From NCBI GenBank assembly GCA_023440945.1, contig JAEZRL010000510.1, positions 1 to 34,644 on the forward strand: a DNA stretch of 34,644 bases. Direction: 5' to 3'. The DNA is from Bacteroidota bacterium (GTDB lineage Bacteria; Bacteroidota; Bacteroidia; Chitinophagales; Chitinophagaceae). Shown here one piece after another: positions 24,080-32,071 of this stretch. The notes under the pieces are model-generated. The model saw only the letters and a program-made list of their open reading frames with translations. It was not told where the DNA came from and did no database searches. Position 1 is the stretch's first letter. Each line of letters opens with the position of its first letter. The position numbers were made by a program, and so were the translations under genes.

Positions 24080-24095
24080 GTTATTTCGAAATAAC
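24080..24095. promoter_or_regulatory. Perfect 16-bp palindrome between PhzF and helicase genes
   Basis: GTTATTTCGAAATAAC (24080-24095) is a perfect palindrome with no spacer, 34 bp before the likely helicase start in the divergent interval. It could be a dimeric regulator site; no regulator is evident nearby. Confidence 0.5.
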
Positions 24096-24129
24096 GATAC
24101 TTGCAACTGTGAACCTTAAAAAAATGGTG

Positions 24130-26619
24130 ATGAACGATCCGTCTAACACTCTGTTTGATCTCGCTGCAGACTTTATCAATTATACAAACCGTTCTGTTTT
24201 TCTAACAGGAAAAGCGGGCACAGGAAAAACTACTTTTTTAAAACACATAAAAAAGAATTCTGCTAAAGAGACAGCAGTCGTTGCACCAACAGGAGTGGCG
24301 GCTATCAATGCCGGTGGCGTTACCATACATTCATTTTTCCAATTGCCATTTACGCCATTTGTTCCTGGTTATGCAGGAAGTCAGGCAATGGATAAACATC
24401 ATTTGCTTGGAAGACTTAAAATAACAAGAGAGCGAAGGCAAATATTACAAAAGCTGGAATTGCTTATTGTTGATGAAATAAGCATGGTAAGATGCGATGT
24501 GCTGGATGCAATGGATATGGTTTTACGTCATTTTAGAAATCGCTGGAACGAACCCTTTGGCGGTGTGCAAATGTTGTTGATAGGAGATATGTTTCAACTT
24601 CCTCCTGTAGTGTCAAACGATGAAAAAAATATCTTAGATAGGTTTTACAACAGTCCCTATTTCTTTGATAGTAGAGTGTTGCAACAACAGCAATTTGTTC
24701 ATATCGAACTTGATAAAATTTATCGGCAGAATGAACCGCATTTTATCGGATTGCTTAATAAGATTCGTAACAATGAAATGGATTCTTCTGCATTCAATCT
24801 TTTACACAAACGGCTCGATCCTTCTTTTCAAACTTCTGCAAATAATGGTTATATTATTCTTACAACGCATAATAACAAAGCGGATGCAGTGAATGCTGAA
24901 GAAATTGCAACACTTGAAGGAGAAGTTATTACTTACAAAGCTGAAATTTCTGGAGAGTTTTATGAAAAATCTTATCCGGCCGAGGAATTACTGCAATTAA
25001 AAGTTGGTGCACAGGTTATGTTTTTAAAAAATGACGCAGAAAAAGTAAGAAGATATTACAATGGAAAGATTGGCATTGTTACAAAACTGGAAGATGAAAC
25101 AATACATGTTCAATGTAAAGACGAAAAAGATGCGATTGAAGTGAAAAGAGAAACATGGGAGAATCTTCGTTATTCTTTAAATGGGCAAACAAAAAAAGTA
25201 GAGGAAGAGGTAATAGGTTCCTTCAAACAATTTCCTTTACGATTGGCCTGGGCTATCACCATTCATAAAAGTCAGGGATTAACTTTTGATAAAGTTATAA
25301 TTGATGCAGGTGCAGCTTTTGCACCGGGACAAGTATATGTTGCTTTAAGTCGCTGCACTTCTTTCTCGGGAATTATTTTGAAAACGGGCATTTCGGAAAG
25401 AAGTTTAAAGAATGATGAACGCATTGTACAATTCTCTAAACAAAAACATGTTTATGATGATTTGATGAATGAACTGCATCAATCAAAACGTGATTATGAA
25501 GAATATGTTTTAAAAAGTCTTTTTGATTTCAGTGTTGTTATTACTCAAATAAACGAAGTAAAAAAAGTTGTTGAAGAAAATGCAGCTTCTTTTAATACAG
25601 AATCACAAACATGGTTGAACGAATTAGCAGATTGTGTAAACAGTATAAACGAAACAGGAATAAAATTTCAGCCACATTTAAAACTGTTATTACAAGAACA
25701 AATACCGGCAGAGAAACATTTCGCATTACAAGGCAGACTGAAAGCTGCAGCAAATTATTTTACTCAGCAACTAAATGATGTTTTGAATAAAATAAATGCT
25801 TCCATCGCAGTGTCTGATAGCAAGCAAGCTGCCTACTCTTTTAATAATGAACTGAAAGAATTGCATACACTTGTTGCATTAAAGCTGCATGAATTTATTA
25901 TTTGCAAAAATGGCTTTTTGTTAGATGACTATGCTGCAAAAAAGAAAGAGTTTATTCAGCCGGCTTTTCGTGTAAATGCTTATGCAGCTGCGAATAATTA
26001 TTCAGGAAGTGAAAGTCCTCATCCTGAATTAGAAAAGAAATTAAGGCAGCTTAGAAATCTTATTTGTGAAGAAAAAGATCTTCCTGTTTATCTTGTTGCT
26101 TCTTCTTCTACAATTAATGAAATGACTGAATACCTTCCGCTTACAAAAGACGATCTTTCACTTATCAGTGGTTTTGGCAAGGCAAAAACAGAACGTTTCG
26201 GTAGTAGATTTTTAGAAGTAATAAATGATTATTGCAAAGAAAAAAATCTTTCTTCACTCATCGAAAAAAAGTCACCTAAAAGGCAGCGTAAGGAAAAGCC
26301 CGCAACAACAACAGATACAAAACAGGAAACTTACAAATTGTTTAAAGAAGGTCGCGGCATCAATGAAATTGCAACTGAACGAAAATTAGCAACAGGTACA
26401 ATTGAACAACATTTTGCTTATTTTGTTCAGAAAGGTTTGATAACAATTGAAGAAATTCTGGCAAAAGAAAAAATACTATTAATAGAGTCTGTTGCAAAAG
26501 AATTTGAAGGTGGTTCTATAACCCCATTGAAAGAAAAATTAGGCGAAGATGTAAGCTATGGCGAAATACGATTGGTGCTTGCATCTCTTTCGTTTGAAAA
26601 AAATAAAATAAATACCTAA
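24130..26619 (+). CDS. Pif1/RecD-like helicase with HRDC and helix-turn-helix domains
   Basis: An 829-residue SF1 helicase counting from ATG 24130 (MNDPSNTLFDLAADFINYTNRSVFLTG). GTG 24109 and ATG 24124 are alternatives. Walker A is GKAGTGKTT (about 27-35) and Walker B VDEIS (about 114-118). GDMFQLPPV and the later RLAWAITIHKSQGLTFDKVIIDAG motif are typical of Pif1/RecD2. YVALSRCTSF follows. A central linker of about 200 residues precedes an HRDC-like domain (about 658-728, LRNLICEEKDLPVYLVASSSTINEM) and a C-terminal helix-turn-helix (KEGRGINEIATERKLATGTIEQHFAYFVQKG). This architecture is a known Bacteroidota type. It probably acts in replication or repair, for example on G4 or blocked forks, but its substrate is unknown. 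Confidence 0.9.
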   Translation: MNDPSNTLFDLAADFINYTNRSVFLTGKAGTGKTTFLKHIKKNSAKETAVVAPTGVAAINAGGVTIHSFFQLPFTPFVPGYAGSQAMDKHHLLGRLKITRERRQILQKLELLIVDEISMVRCDVLDAMDMVLRHFRNRWNEPFGGVQMLLIGDMFQLPPVVSNDEKNILDRFYNSPYFFDSRVLQQQQFVHIELDKIYRQNEPHFIGLLNKIRNNEMDSSAFNLLHKRLDPSFQTSANNGYIILTTHNNKADAVNAEEIATLEGEVITYKAEISGEFYEKSYPAEELLQLKVGAQVMFLKNDAEKVRRYYNGKIGIVTKLEDETIHVQCKDEKDAIEVKRETWENLRYSLNGQTKKVEEEVIGSFKQFPLRLAWAITIHKSQGLTFDKVIIDAGAAFAPGQVYVALSRCTSFSGIILKTGISERSLKNDERIVQFSKQKHVYDDLMNELHQSKRDYEEYVLKSLFDFSVVITQINEVKKVVEENAASFNTESQTWLNELADCVNSINETGIKFQPHLKLLLQEQIPAEKHFALQGRLKAAANYFTQQLNDVLNKINASIAVSDSKQAAYSFNNELKELHTLVALKLHEFIICKNGFLLDDYAAKKKEFIQPAFRVNAYAAANNYSGSESPHPELEKKLRQLRNLICEEKDLPVYLVASSSTINEMTEYLPLTKDDLSLISGFGKAKTERFGSRFLEVINDYCKEKNLSSLIEKKSPKRQRKEKPATTTDTKQETYKLFKEGRGINEIATERKLATGTIEQHFAYFVQKGLITIEEILAKEKILLIESVAKEFEGGSITPLKEKLGEDVSYGEIRLVLASLSFEKNKINT

Positions 26620-26703
26620 GCGTCTTTTTTAATCTTTCTCGTCTATCGGATGTTAATATTTTATTTCTGCGCTTTAGCAAAATCAGGATCAGCTAAACAG
26701 GTG

Positions 26704-26729
26704 TGAAATATGAGTATAATCATATTTCA
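26704..26729. promoter_or_regulatory. Perfect Crp/Fnr-like palindrome upstream of ric
   Basis: TGAAATATGA (26704-26713) and TCATATTTCA (26720-26729) form a perfect 10-bp inverted repeat with a 6-bp spacer. The inner halves TATGA-N6-TCATA follow the geometry of the Crp/Fnr-superfamily site TGTGA-N6-TCACA. It lies 43 bp before the ric start. A nitric-oxide- or redox-responsive regulator of that superfamily (DNR/HcpR type) is a plausible binder; this is inference, and no such regulator is in the window. Confidence 0.72.
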
Positions 26730-26771
26730 ACAAATTACACTAAGGTACTTTTATGCTTCAAAAATTCTGAT

Positions 26772-28004
26772 ATGAATACAATTGATACCTTGTTTGTACC
26801 TGATTTACAGCCAGCTTTAAAGCATCCAACCATCCTGAAAAAGTTTGATGATTTAAACAACGGTGATTCATTTTTATTAGTTAACGATCATGATCCTATA
26901 CCCTTATATTATGAAATGAAAGCAGAGAAAGGAGATGTGTTTGAATGGAAAAAAATTGAAAGCGGTCCTGAAGTTTGGAAAGTGGAGATAACAAAAAAGA
27001 ACAATTCATCCTGTTCTGTTAACCCTATAAAGGAAGAAGAAACAAAACAGAAAGAAAAAGAAGAAACGTTTGTTTTAAATGTAACGCTCATTGAGCCTAA
27101 ACTAAAGCATCCTACCATCTTCAAACATTTTGATGCGTTGGAAGAAGGGAGGGCTTTCCAGATATTAAATGATCATGATCCAAAGCCTTTGTATTACCAA
27201 TTATTGGGCGAAAGAGGAAATATTTTCACCTGGACTTACCTCGAAAAAGGTCCGCAATGGTGGCGTGTACAAATAAAAAAGAATGATTCGCAAAGTGGTG
27301 AAACTGTTGGCGAGATTGCAGCGAAAGATCTGCGCAAAGCAGAAGTGTTTAAAAAATATGGAATTGATTTTTGCTGCGGCGGAAAGAAATCTTTGAAACA
27401 AGCCTGCGAAGAAAAAGGCATTGATGTAGCTGTTGTGGAAGCTGAGTTACAGAATCCAACACAACAGGTTCAATCTGCAAATAATTATAATGCATGGGAA
27501 CCCGATTTTTTAGCTGATTATATTTACAATCAGCATCATCTTTATTATTACAATGAAGTGCCACGCATACAGGAAGTGTTTGCAAAAGTAGTTGGTCATC
27601 ATGGCGCTAATCATCCTGAGCTGAAATATTTATACCAGCTTTTTGGCGAATTACTGCAGGAATTGAATGTTCATTTTATGCGTGAAGAAAAAGTGGTGTT
27701 TCCATTTATCAAAGCACTTGTTACTGCAAAAAGAAGTGGTAATCGTGATGCTCTGAATAGTCAGCCTTCACTTACTGAACCCGTTAGAATGATGGAAGTG
27801 GATCACGAAGCAGCAGGCGATATTTTAGCTGAAATGAAACAGGTTGCAAAGGATTATAATCCACCAGCAGATGCCTGCAACAGTTATCAATTTCTATATA
27901 AGAAATTAAATGAACTGGATGAAGATCTGCATCAGCATATTCATCTTGAAAACAATATTCTCTTTCCAAAAGCATTGAAGCTGGAACTGGAATTGCGCAA
28001 ATAA
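26772..28004 (+). CDS. ric: Ric/ScdA/YtfE-type di-iron Fe-S repair protein with two DUF2249 domains
   Basis: A 410-residue protein from ATG 26772; a GTG 23 codons upstream overlaps the palindrome and is unlikely. Two tandem DUF2249 domains (about 5-75 and 101-170) share the motif NDHDPxPLYY and have similar sequences throughout. A ScdA_N domain (about 178-225) carries CCGG at 201-204. The hemerythrin-like domain (about 245-400) has candidate di-iron ligands His255/256, His281, His301 with Glu305, His345, and His388/391 with Glu393. Ric proteins repair Fe-S clusters damaged by nitric oxide or peroxide in the cytoplasm. Position next to DUF2249, NnrS-like and DUF59 genes supports that role. The tandem DUF2249 pair is uncommon compared with the standard ScdA_N-hemerythrin layout. 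Confidence 0.92.
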   Translation: MNTIDTLFVPDLQPALKHPTILKKFDDLNNGDSFLLVNDHDPIPLYYEMKAEKGDVFEWKKIESGPEVWKVEITKKNNSSCSVNPIKEEETKQKEKEETFVLNVTLIEPKLKHPTIFKHFDALEEGRAFQILNDHDPKPLYYQLLGERGNIFTWTYLEKGPQWWRVQIKKNDSQSGETVGEIAAKDLRKAEVFKKYGIDFCCGGKKSLKQACEEKGIDVAVVEAELQNPTQQVQSANNYNAWEPDFLADYIYNQHHLYYYNEVPRIQEVFAKVVGHHGANHPELKYLYQLFGELLQELNVHFMREEKVVFPFIKALVTAKRSGNRDALNSQPSLTEPVRMMEVDHEAAGDILAEMKQVAKDYNPPADACNSYQFLYKKLNELDEDLHQHIHLENNILFPKALKLELELRK

Positions 28005-28012
28005 ATTTCTCA

Positions 28013-28060
28013 AACATGTTCCGGTGACTATAACCGGAGCATGTTCGTTGTTTATTTTTT
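28013..28060 (+). terminator. Intrinsic terminator after ric
   Basis: A 13-bp stem with one G-U pair (28013-28025 with 28033-28045, loop 28026-28032) is followed by a T-rich stretch whose last six T belong to the dispersed repeat G. It separates ric from the DUF2249 operon. Confidence 0.82.
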
Positions 28061-28140
28061 GTACCCCGCTTTTGAATATGCATCAAGCTTTGGTTGCGTC
28101 GCACACTTGTACTTCCGGTTCTTTAGCAACAATTAAACAG
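28052..28140 (+). repeat. Dispersed intergenic element, copy G
   Basis: Copy G. TATTTTTTG at 28053-28061, 31-bp spacer, core GTTGCGTCGCACACTT at 28093-28108, 9 bp, then GTTCTTTAGCAACAA. It lies between ric and the DUF1858/DUF2249 gene on the same strand, just before the latter's start at 28162. Confidence 0.8.
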
Positions 28141-28161
28141 AATTGAATTTAGTTTTATAAA

Positions 28162-28968
28162 ATGATCATCAATGCAAATACAAAAATTGCTTCTATTTTA
28201 AAAGAGAATGCAAATGCATTAGAGGCAATTGTAAGTCTTAGTCCAAAGTTTGAAAAGCTGCGTATTCCTTTGCTTCGTAAGGTGATGGCGCCGAGAACAA
28301 CTTTGGCAACAGCATCAAAAATGGGTGGTTGTACGTTAGACGATCTTTATAAAAGACTAGAACCACTTGGCTTTAAAGCCGACAAGCAAACAAAAGCTGA
28401 AGAAGATGAGCCGGTGCAAATTCCTGATTTTGTAAAATCACTTACTCAAATAAAGGTTATTGATTTAGATGTTCGTCCAATTATTTCTTCTGGCAGCGAT
28501 CCATTGAAAATGATAATGGAAGAAGTAAAAAAAATAAAACCGGGAGAAGCACTGAAGATCATCAACAGTTTCAAACCAACACCTTTGATAACCATGTTAC
28601 AGAAAAAAGGTTTTGAAACATATAGCGATACTATTTCAGACGATCTTTTCGAAACTTACTTTTATAAGAAAGCAGATACCAGCATTGAAAACGTAGAAGA
28701 AGAAAAACCAGCGAGCAACGATTGGGAAAGTGTACTTAAAGAGTTTAAGGATAAGCTTCAAAACATTGATGTAAGGCATTTGCAGATGCCGCAGCCAATG
28801 CTCACTATTCTTGATGCATTAGAACATCTTCCCCAAGGCAATGCATTATACGTTTACCATAAACGCATACCTGTTTACCTGTTACCAGAGTTGGCAGAAA
28901 AAGGTTTTGAATACCGGATAAAAGAAATAAAAGAAGGCGAAGTGCATCTTCTAATTTTTAAACAATAA
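28162..28968 (+). CDS. DUF1858 plus tandem DUF2249 domain protein
   Basis: A 268-residue cytoplasmic protein. Residues 1-70 resemble DUF1858 (NANTKIASILKENANALEAIVSLSPKFEKLRIPLLRKVMAPRTTLATASKMGG), a small domain often found with hemerythrin or Fe-S proteins. Residues about 98-168 and 201-268 are two DUF2249 copies (VIDLDVRPI..DPLKMIMEEVKKIKPGEALKI and NIDVRHLQMPQPMLTILDALEHLPQGNAL). No enzyme motif is visible. DUF2249 is also present twice in ric, which links the two products. It starts a tightly spaced three-gene operon, overlapping the next ORF by one base. Probably accessory to nitrosative stress or Fe-S maintenance; not proven. Confidence 0.85.
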   Translation: MIINANTKIASILKENANALEAIVSLSPKFEKLRIPLLRKVMAPRTTLATASKMGGCTLDDLYKRLEPLGFKADKQTKAEEDEPVQIPDFVKSLTQIKVIDLDVRPIISSGSDPLKMIMEEVKKIKPGEALKIINSFKPTPLITMLQKKGFETYSDTISDDLFETYFYKKADTSIENVEEEKPASNDWESVLKEFKDKLQNIDVRHLQMPQPMLTILDALEHLPQGNALYVYHKRIPVYLLPELAEKGFEYRIKEIKEGEVHLLIFKQ

Positions 28969-30257
28969 TGGCAGGTTTTATAAACGATACAAGCGCAGTT
29001 AGAAATACTTCTTACAAAATTGTTGTTCCCTTTTATGTTTATGCTGCACTTTCTTTTTTAACGGCAACACTGCTTTTATTTTTTTCTTCGCATGCTTTTA
29101 CTGGCCATTATTTTCAACCACATATTCTTGCCGTTACGCATACCATGGCTTTGGGTTGGGGAACGATGATTATTTTAGGTGCAAGTTATCAGCTTGTTCC
29201 TGTTTTAATAGAAGCTGAATTACACAGCAATCTTCTTGCTTATTTATCCTTTGCCTTTGCAGCATTAGGCATACCACTTTTAGTGTTTGCATTTTATACT
29301 TTCCAGCTACATTGGATAGCTATTGCAGGAGCCGTTTTTATCAACGGAGCAATACTTTTTTATGTTATCAATTTAGCGCTTAGTCTTTCAAAAAGTAAAA
29401 ATGAAAATGTTCACGCCGTTTTTGTCCTTACCGCATCATTGTGGCTTTTTATTACAACCTTAATTGGCTTATTACTTGTTTGTAATTTCACGCATTCCAT
29501 TTTTACTAAAGATTCTTTACATTATTTATCCCTTCATGCTCATATCGGCATTGTTGGCTGGTTTTTATTGTTAATTACAGGCGTTGGTTCAAGATTGATA
29601 CCTATGTTTCTTATCTCAAAATATGATAATCCAAAACGACTTTGGTTAATTTATTATTTAATAAATATTGGTTTGGTTTTATTTATCATCTTTTTCTTTT
29701 TAAACTTTTCTGTAATTATTTACCTGCTTCCTGTTATCGCTTTATTAGCAGCATTAGTATTGTTCATTTTATATTGCAGAAAAGCTTACAAACTGCGTAT
29801 CCGCAAAAAAGTAGATGAGCAAATGAAGCTTTCTCTTCTTTCTGTTTTGATGGTATTGCTTCCTGTTATTGTGTTGCTTGTATTGATAATTTTATTGTTG
29901 TTTACTGAAATGAATGTAAAGCTGGTACTTGTTTATGGTTTCACTATTTTCTTTGGATGGATAACAGCTATCATTTTTGGAATGACCTTTAAAACACTTC
30001 CTTTCATCATCTGGAATAAAAATTATCATGATAAGGCAGGCAATATAAAAACGCCCAATCCGAAAGATCTTTTCAGTGACACAATTTTTAAAAGCATGGG
30101 CTGGAGTTATTTAACAGGCTTTGGTCTTTTTGTTGCCGGTATATTAATGTCGAACAATTTTGTTTTGCAGATAGCAACGATTTTATTGCTTTTGACAGCG
30201 ATTTTATACAACTGGAATGTATTGAAATTACTCATGCATAAACCCGTGATGAAATGA
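28968..30257 (+). CDS. NnrS / heme-copper-oxidase-subunit-I-like membrane protein
   Basis: A 429-residue protein with about 12 transmembrane helices. Conserved His are seen in HYFQPHILAVTHTMALGWGTMIILGASYQLVPVL (His52, His58) and in SLHAHIGIVGWFLLLITGVGSRLIPMF, the pattern of NnrS and of cbb3/cNOR subunit-I-related proteins. Whether heme is bound cannot be told here. NnrS is a heme- and copper-containing membrane protein involved in nitric oxide metabolism. Genes of this type often stand next to Ric/DUF2249 genes. The start overlaps the previous stop by one base and the next start overlaps its stop by four, so translation is coupled. Confidence 0.82.
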   Translation: MAGFINDTSAVRNTSYKIVVPFYVYAALSFLTATLLLFFSSHAFTGHYFQPHILAVTHTMALGWGTMIILGASYQLVPVLIEAELHSNLLAYLSFAFAALGIPLLVFAFYTFQLHWIAIAGAVFINGAILFYVINLALSLSKSKNENVHAVFVLTASLWLFITTLIGLLLVCNFTHSIFTKDSLHYLSLHAHIGIVGWFLLLITGVGSRLIPMFLISKYDNPKRLWLIYYLINIGLVLFIIFFFLNFSVIIYLLPVIALLAALVLFILYCRKAYKLRIRKKVDEQMKLSLLSVLMVLLPVIVLLVLIILLLFTEMNVKLVLVYGFTIFFGWITAIIFGMTFKTLPFIIWNKNYHDKAGNIKTPNPKDLFSDTIFKSMGWSYLTGFGLFVAGILMSNNFVLQIATILLLLTAILYNWNVLKLLMHKPVMK

Positions 30258-30580
30258 GTGAAGTAATAACCAACAATAATATCAAATGCACTATTGCGTT
30301 AGCAGCATTACAACATGTAATTGACCCTGAAATAGGATTAAATATTGTTGACCTTGGCCTGGTTTATCAAATTGATTTTGATGAAGAAGGTAAAGAAATT
30401 TTCATTTCGATGACGCTTACCACGCAATACTGCCCGATGGGTGCAAGTATAAGAGATGGCGCAGAAAGAGCATTGCAAAATGCTTTCCCCGATTATTTCA
30501 TACATCTTGAATTAGTATTTGATCCACCGTGGAGACCAGATAGAATTTCTGAAGAAGGCCAGGCATTTTTGAACCAATAA
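30254..30580 (+). CDS. DUF59 (MIP18/SufT-like) Fe-S assembly factor
   Basis: A 108-residue cytoplasmic protein. The family core is clear: LQHVIDPEIGLNIVDLGLVYQIDFD, the motif SMTLTTQYCPMG with the functional Cys, and a terminal FDPPWRPDRISEEG. DUF59/PaaD-like proteins help deliver or mature Fe-S clusters. Its placement here, the last of three overlapping ORFs downstream of ric, supports a repair function after nitric oxide damage. It is coupled to the membrane gene by a 4-bp ATGA overlap. Confidence 0.93.
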   Translation: MSEVITNNNIKCTIALAALQHVIDPEIGLNIVDLGLVYQIDFDEEGKEIFISMTLTTQYCPMGASIRDGAERALQNAFPDYFIHLELVFDPPWRPDRISEEGQAFLNQ

Positions 30581-30682
30581 TTCAAGTCCTATTATGAATT
30601 GAAAAGCTTAACCTTCATTAGCGGAGTTTTTTAACATTAATACCATTTTCTATTATAAGCAGGGTTCAGTTTTTGATGTCTG

Positions 30683-30701
30683 TAACATAAATTATATGTT
30701 A
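30683..30701. promoter_or_regulatory. Short inverted repeat next to a small ORF
   Basis: TAACATA (30683-30689) and TATGTTA (30695-30701) form a perfect 7-bp inverted repeat with a 5-bp spacer. It ends on the first base of the small ORF at 30701, so it could be an operator or a ribosome-site structure. Weak evidence. Confidence 0.35.
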
Positions 30702-30805
30702 TGTTTAGTATGCTTTTTTTCATTTTTGTTGCAATGATTGTTCTTGCTGTTTTTATTTTTATATGGGTAAGACGGCAACAGCATAAAAACAATACCCTGC
30801 GATAG
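30701..30805 (+). CDS. Possible 34-residue single-span membrane peptide
   Basis: A short ORF, below usual annotation limits, encoding 34 residues. Residues about 4-23 (MLFFIFVAMIVLAVFIFIWV) form one strongly hydrophobic helix, followed by a basic RRQQHK tail, the positive-inside pattern of real small membrane proteins. It lies 120 bp after the DUF59 gene on the same strand and may belong to that locus. Size and topology resemble small oxidase-assembly subunits, but no homology is claimed. The rest of 30581-30895 shows only AT-rich sequence with short inverted repeats. Confidence 0.45.
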   Translation: MFSMLFFIFVAMIVLAVFIFIWVRRQQHKNNTLR

Positions 30806-30895
30806 TTGAAAGATGAATAATTCTATTCAAATAAGTTTTTCTGCTTTTCCTGTATAAAATACTCATCTTATACAACATGCTTTTATAGTTGTATG

Positions 30896-32050
30896 TTACC
30901 ACTTAACAACTGTAAAAACAATAGAAGAATAATTGTTCTTTTCATACAATATTCCAATCCTTTTATTATCGAGTTGCACAATATCACTATAAGCTGAATT
31001 ATCTGCTGCGCCTGTTTTATCAATCACAACATTTTTTTGCCAGGTTTTACCATCATCAAAGCTTATACGCAAGGTTAGGTTATCTCTTATTGAAGTATCA
31101 GCGTTATTGCAGAAGGCGAGTATATTTTTCTGTTTTTTCTTTCCGATCGTAAGAATGCTTCCTTCGCAAACAGGATCAGGAAGTTGTTCATCAAAATAAG
31201 CTGTATCCCATTTCACGCCGCCATTATTGCTTATGGCAACGATTCTTGATTTGATATCGCCTTTTTGGTTGCGGATATTCATCATAAGCTTATTGTTTGA
31301 TAAGGCTGCTGCTGTTGCTTCATTACTGCCATCAATAGGAATATTATCACTTAAGTGAAAAGTTTTTCCGTGATCATCCGTATAAAAACCATGCGCTTTG
31401 TAATCAGAAAAATCTGGCATTGGCTCGCCTTCTGAATGATTAGCTGCCACATACATTCTTCCTTTATAATTTCCTTCTTCAAACTGCATTGCATGGCCGG
31501 GAGTGTTCGCATAACTTCTCCAATCTTCTGTGAAATTGTAAGCACTATTTATTGAAGGCTGTTTTGGTTTATGAACTTCTAAAGTTATGTTCACTGCATC
31601 ACTCCATGTTTCGCCATTATCCGTTGATGTTTTATACCAAACTTCACGCAAACCATTTCCTTTTCTCACTTCGTGTTCATTGTTATTGCCTGTGTTATAA
31701 AATAAAAATATTCTTCCGTTTGAATAAGCCGGATCACTTCTGTCAACAACAGGTGCAGGATTACCTGCTTGTTTTGTTTTATTGTCCGCAATTACCTTCA
31801 AAACGCTCCAGGTTTTTCCGCCATCCTTACTTCTCTTCATTACAATATCTACATCACCGTAATCCGCTGCATTATCAACTCTGCCTTCACAAAAAGCAAG
31901 AAGATCGTTATTGGGAGCACGAATAATTGCCGGAATGCGATAACTTTTATATCCATCCATTCCCGAAACAAAAACTGGAATAATTTGTTGCGATAACACT
32001 GTTATAGAAATGGAAACAAGCGCAATTGTTATCAACAGTAATTTCTTCAT
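30896..32050 (-). CDS. Exo-alpha-sialidase (GH33-like)
   Basis: A 384-residue exported enzyme (signal peptide MKKLLLITIALVSISITVLSQ) that probably removes terminal sialic acid from glycans. The YRIP motif is present (SYRIPAIIRAPNNDLLAFCEGR). Asp-box repeats are seen as SKDGGKTW, STDNGETW, TDDHGKTF, NNGGVKW and SFDDGKTW, giving the six-bladed propeller of GH33. Candidate catalytic acid and Tyr/Glu residues sit in the conserved blades but were not assigned one by one. It is 21 bp downstream of the Gfo/Idh/MocA gene, so a glycan-degradation operon is likely. No lipobox or secretion tail was seen. GH33 is likely but linkage specificity is unknown. Confidence 0.88.
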   Translation of the reverse strand: MKKLLLITIALVSISITVLSQQIIPVFVSGMDGYKSYRIPAIIRAPNNDLLAFCEGRVDNAADYGDVDIVMKRSKDGGKTWSVLKVIADNKTKQAGNPAPVVDRSDPAYSNGRIFLFYNTGNNNEHEVRKGNGLREVWYKTSTDNGETWSDAVNITLEVHKPKQPSINSAYNFTEDWRSYANTPGHAMQFEEGNYKGRMYVAANHSEGEPMPDFSDYKAHGFYTDDHGKTFHLSDNIPIDGSNEATAAALSNNKLMMNIRNQKGDIKSRIVAISNNGGVKWDTAYFDEQLPDPVCEGSILTIGKKKQKNILAFCNNADTSIRDNLTLRISFDDGKTWQKNVVIDKTGAADNSAYSDIVQLDNKRIGILYEKNNYSSIVFTVVKW

Positions 32051-32071
32051 GAATTGATTTTAGCGGAAAAG

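Noticed and set aside
30844..30895. Short inverted repeats downstream of the sialidase gene as its terminator
   Set aside because: The stems are six base pairs, AT-rich and lack a U-tract, so evidence for termination is weak.
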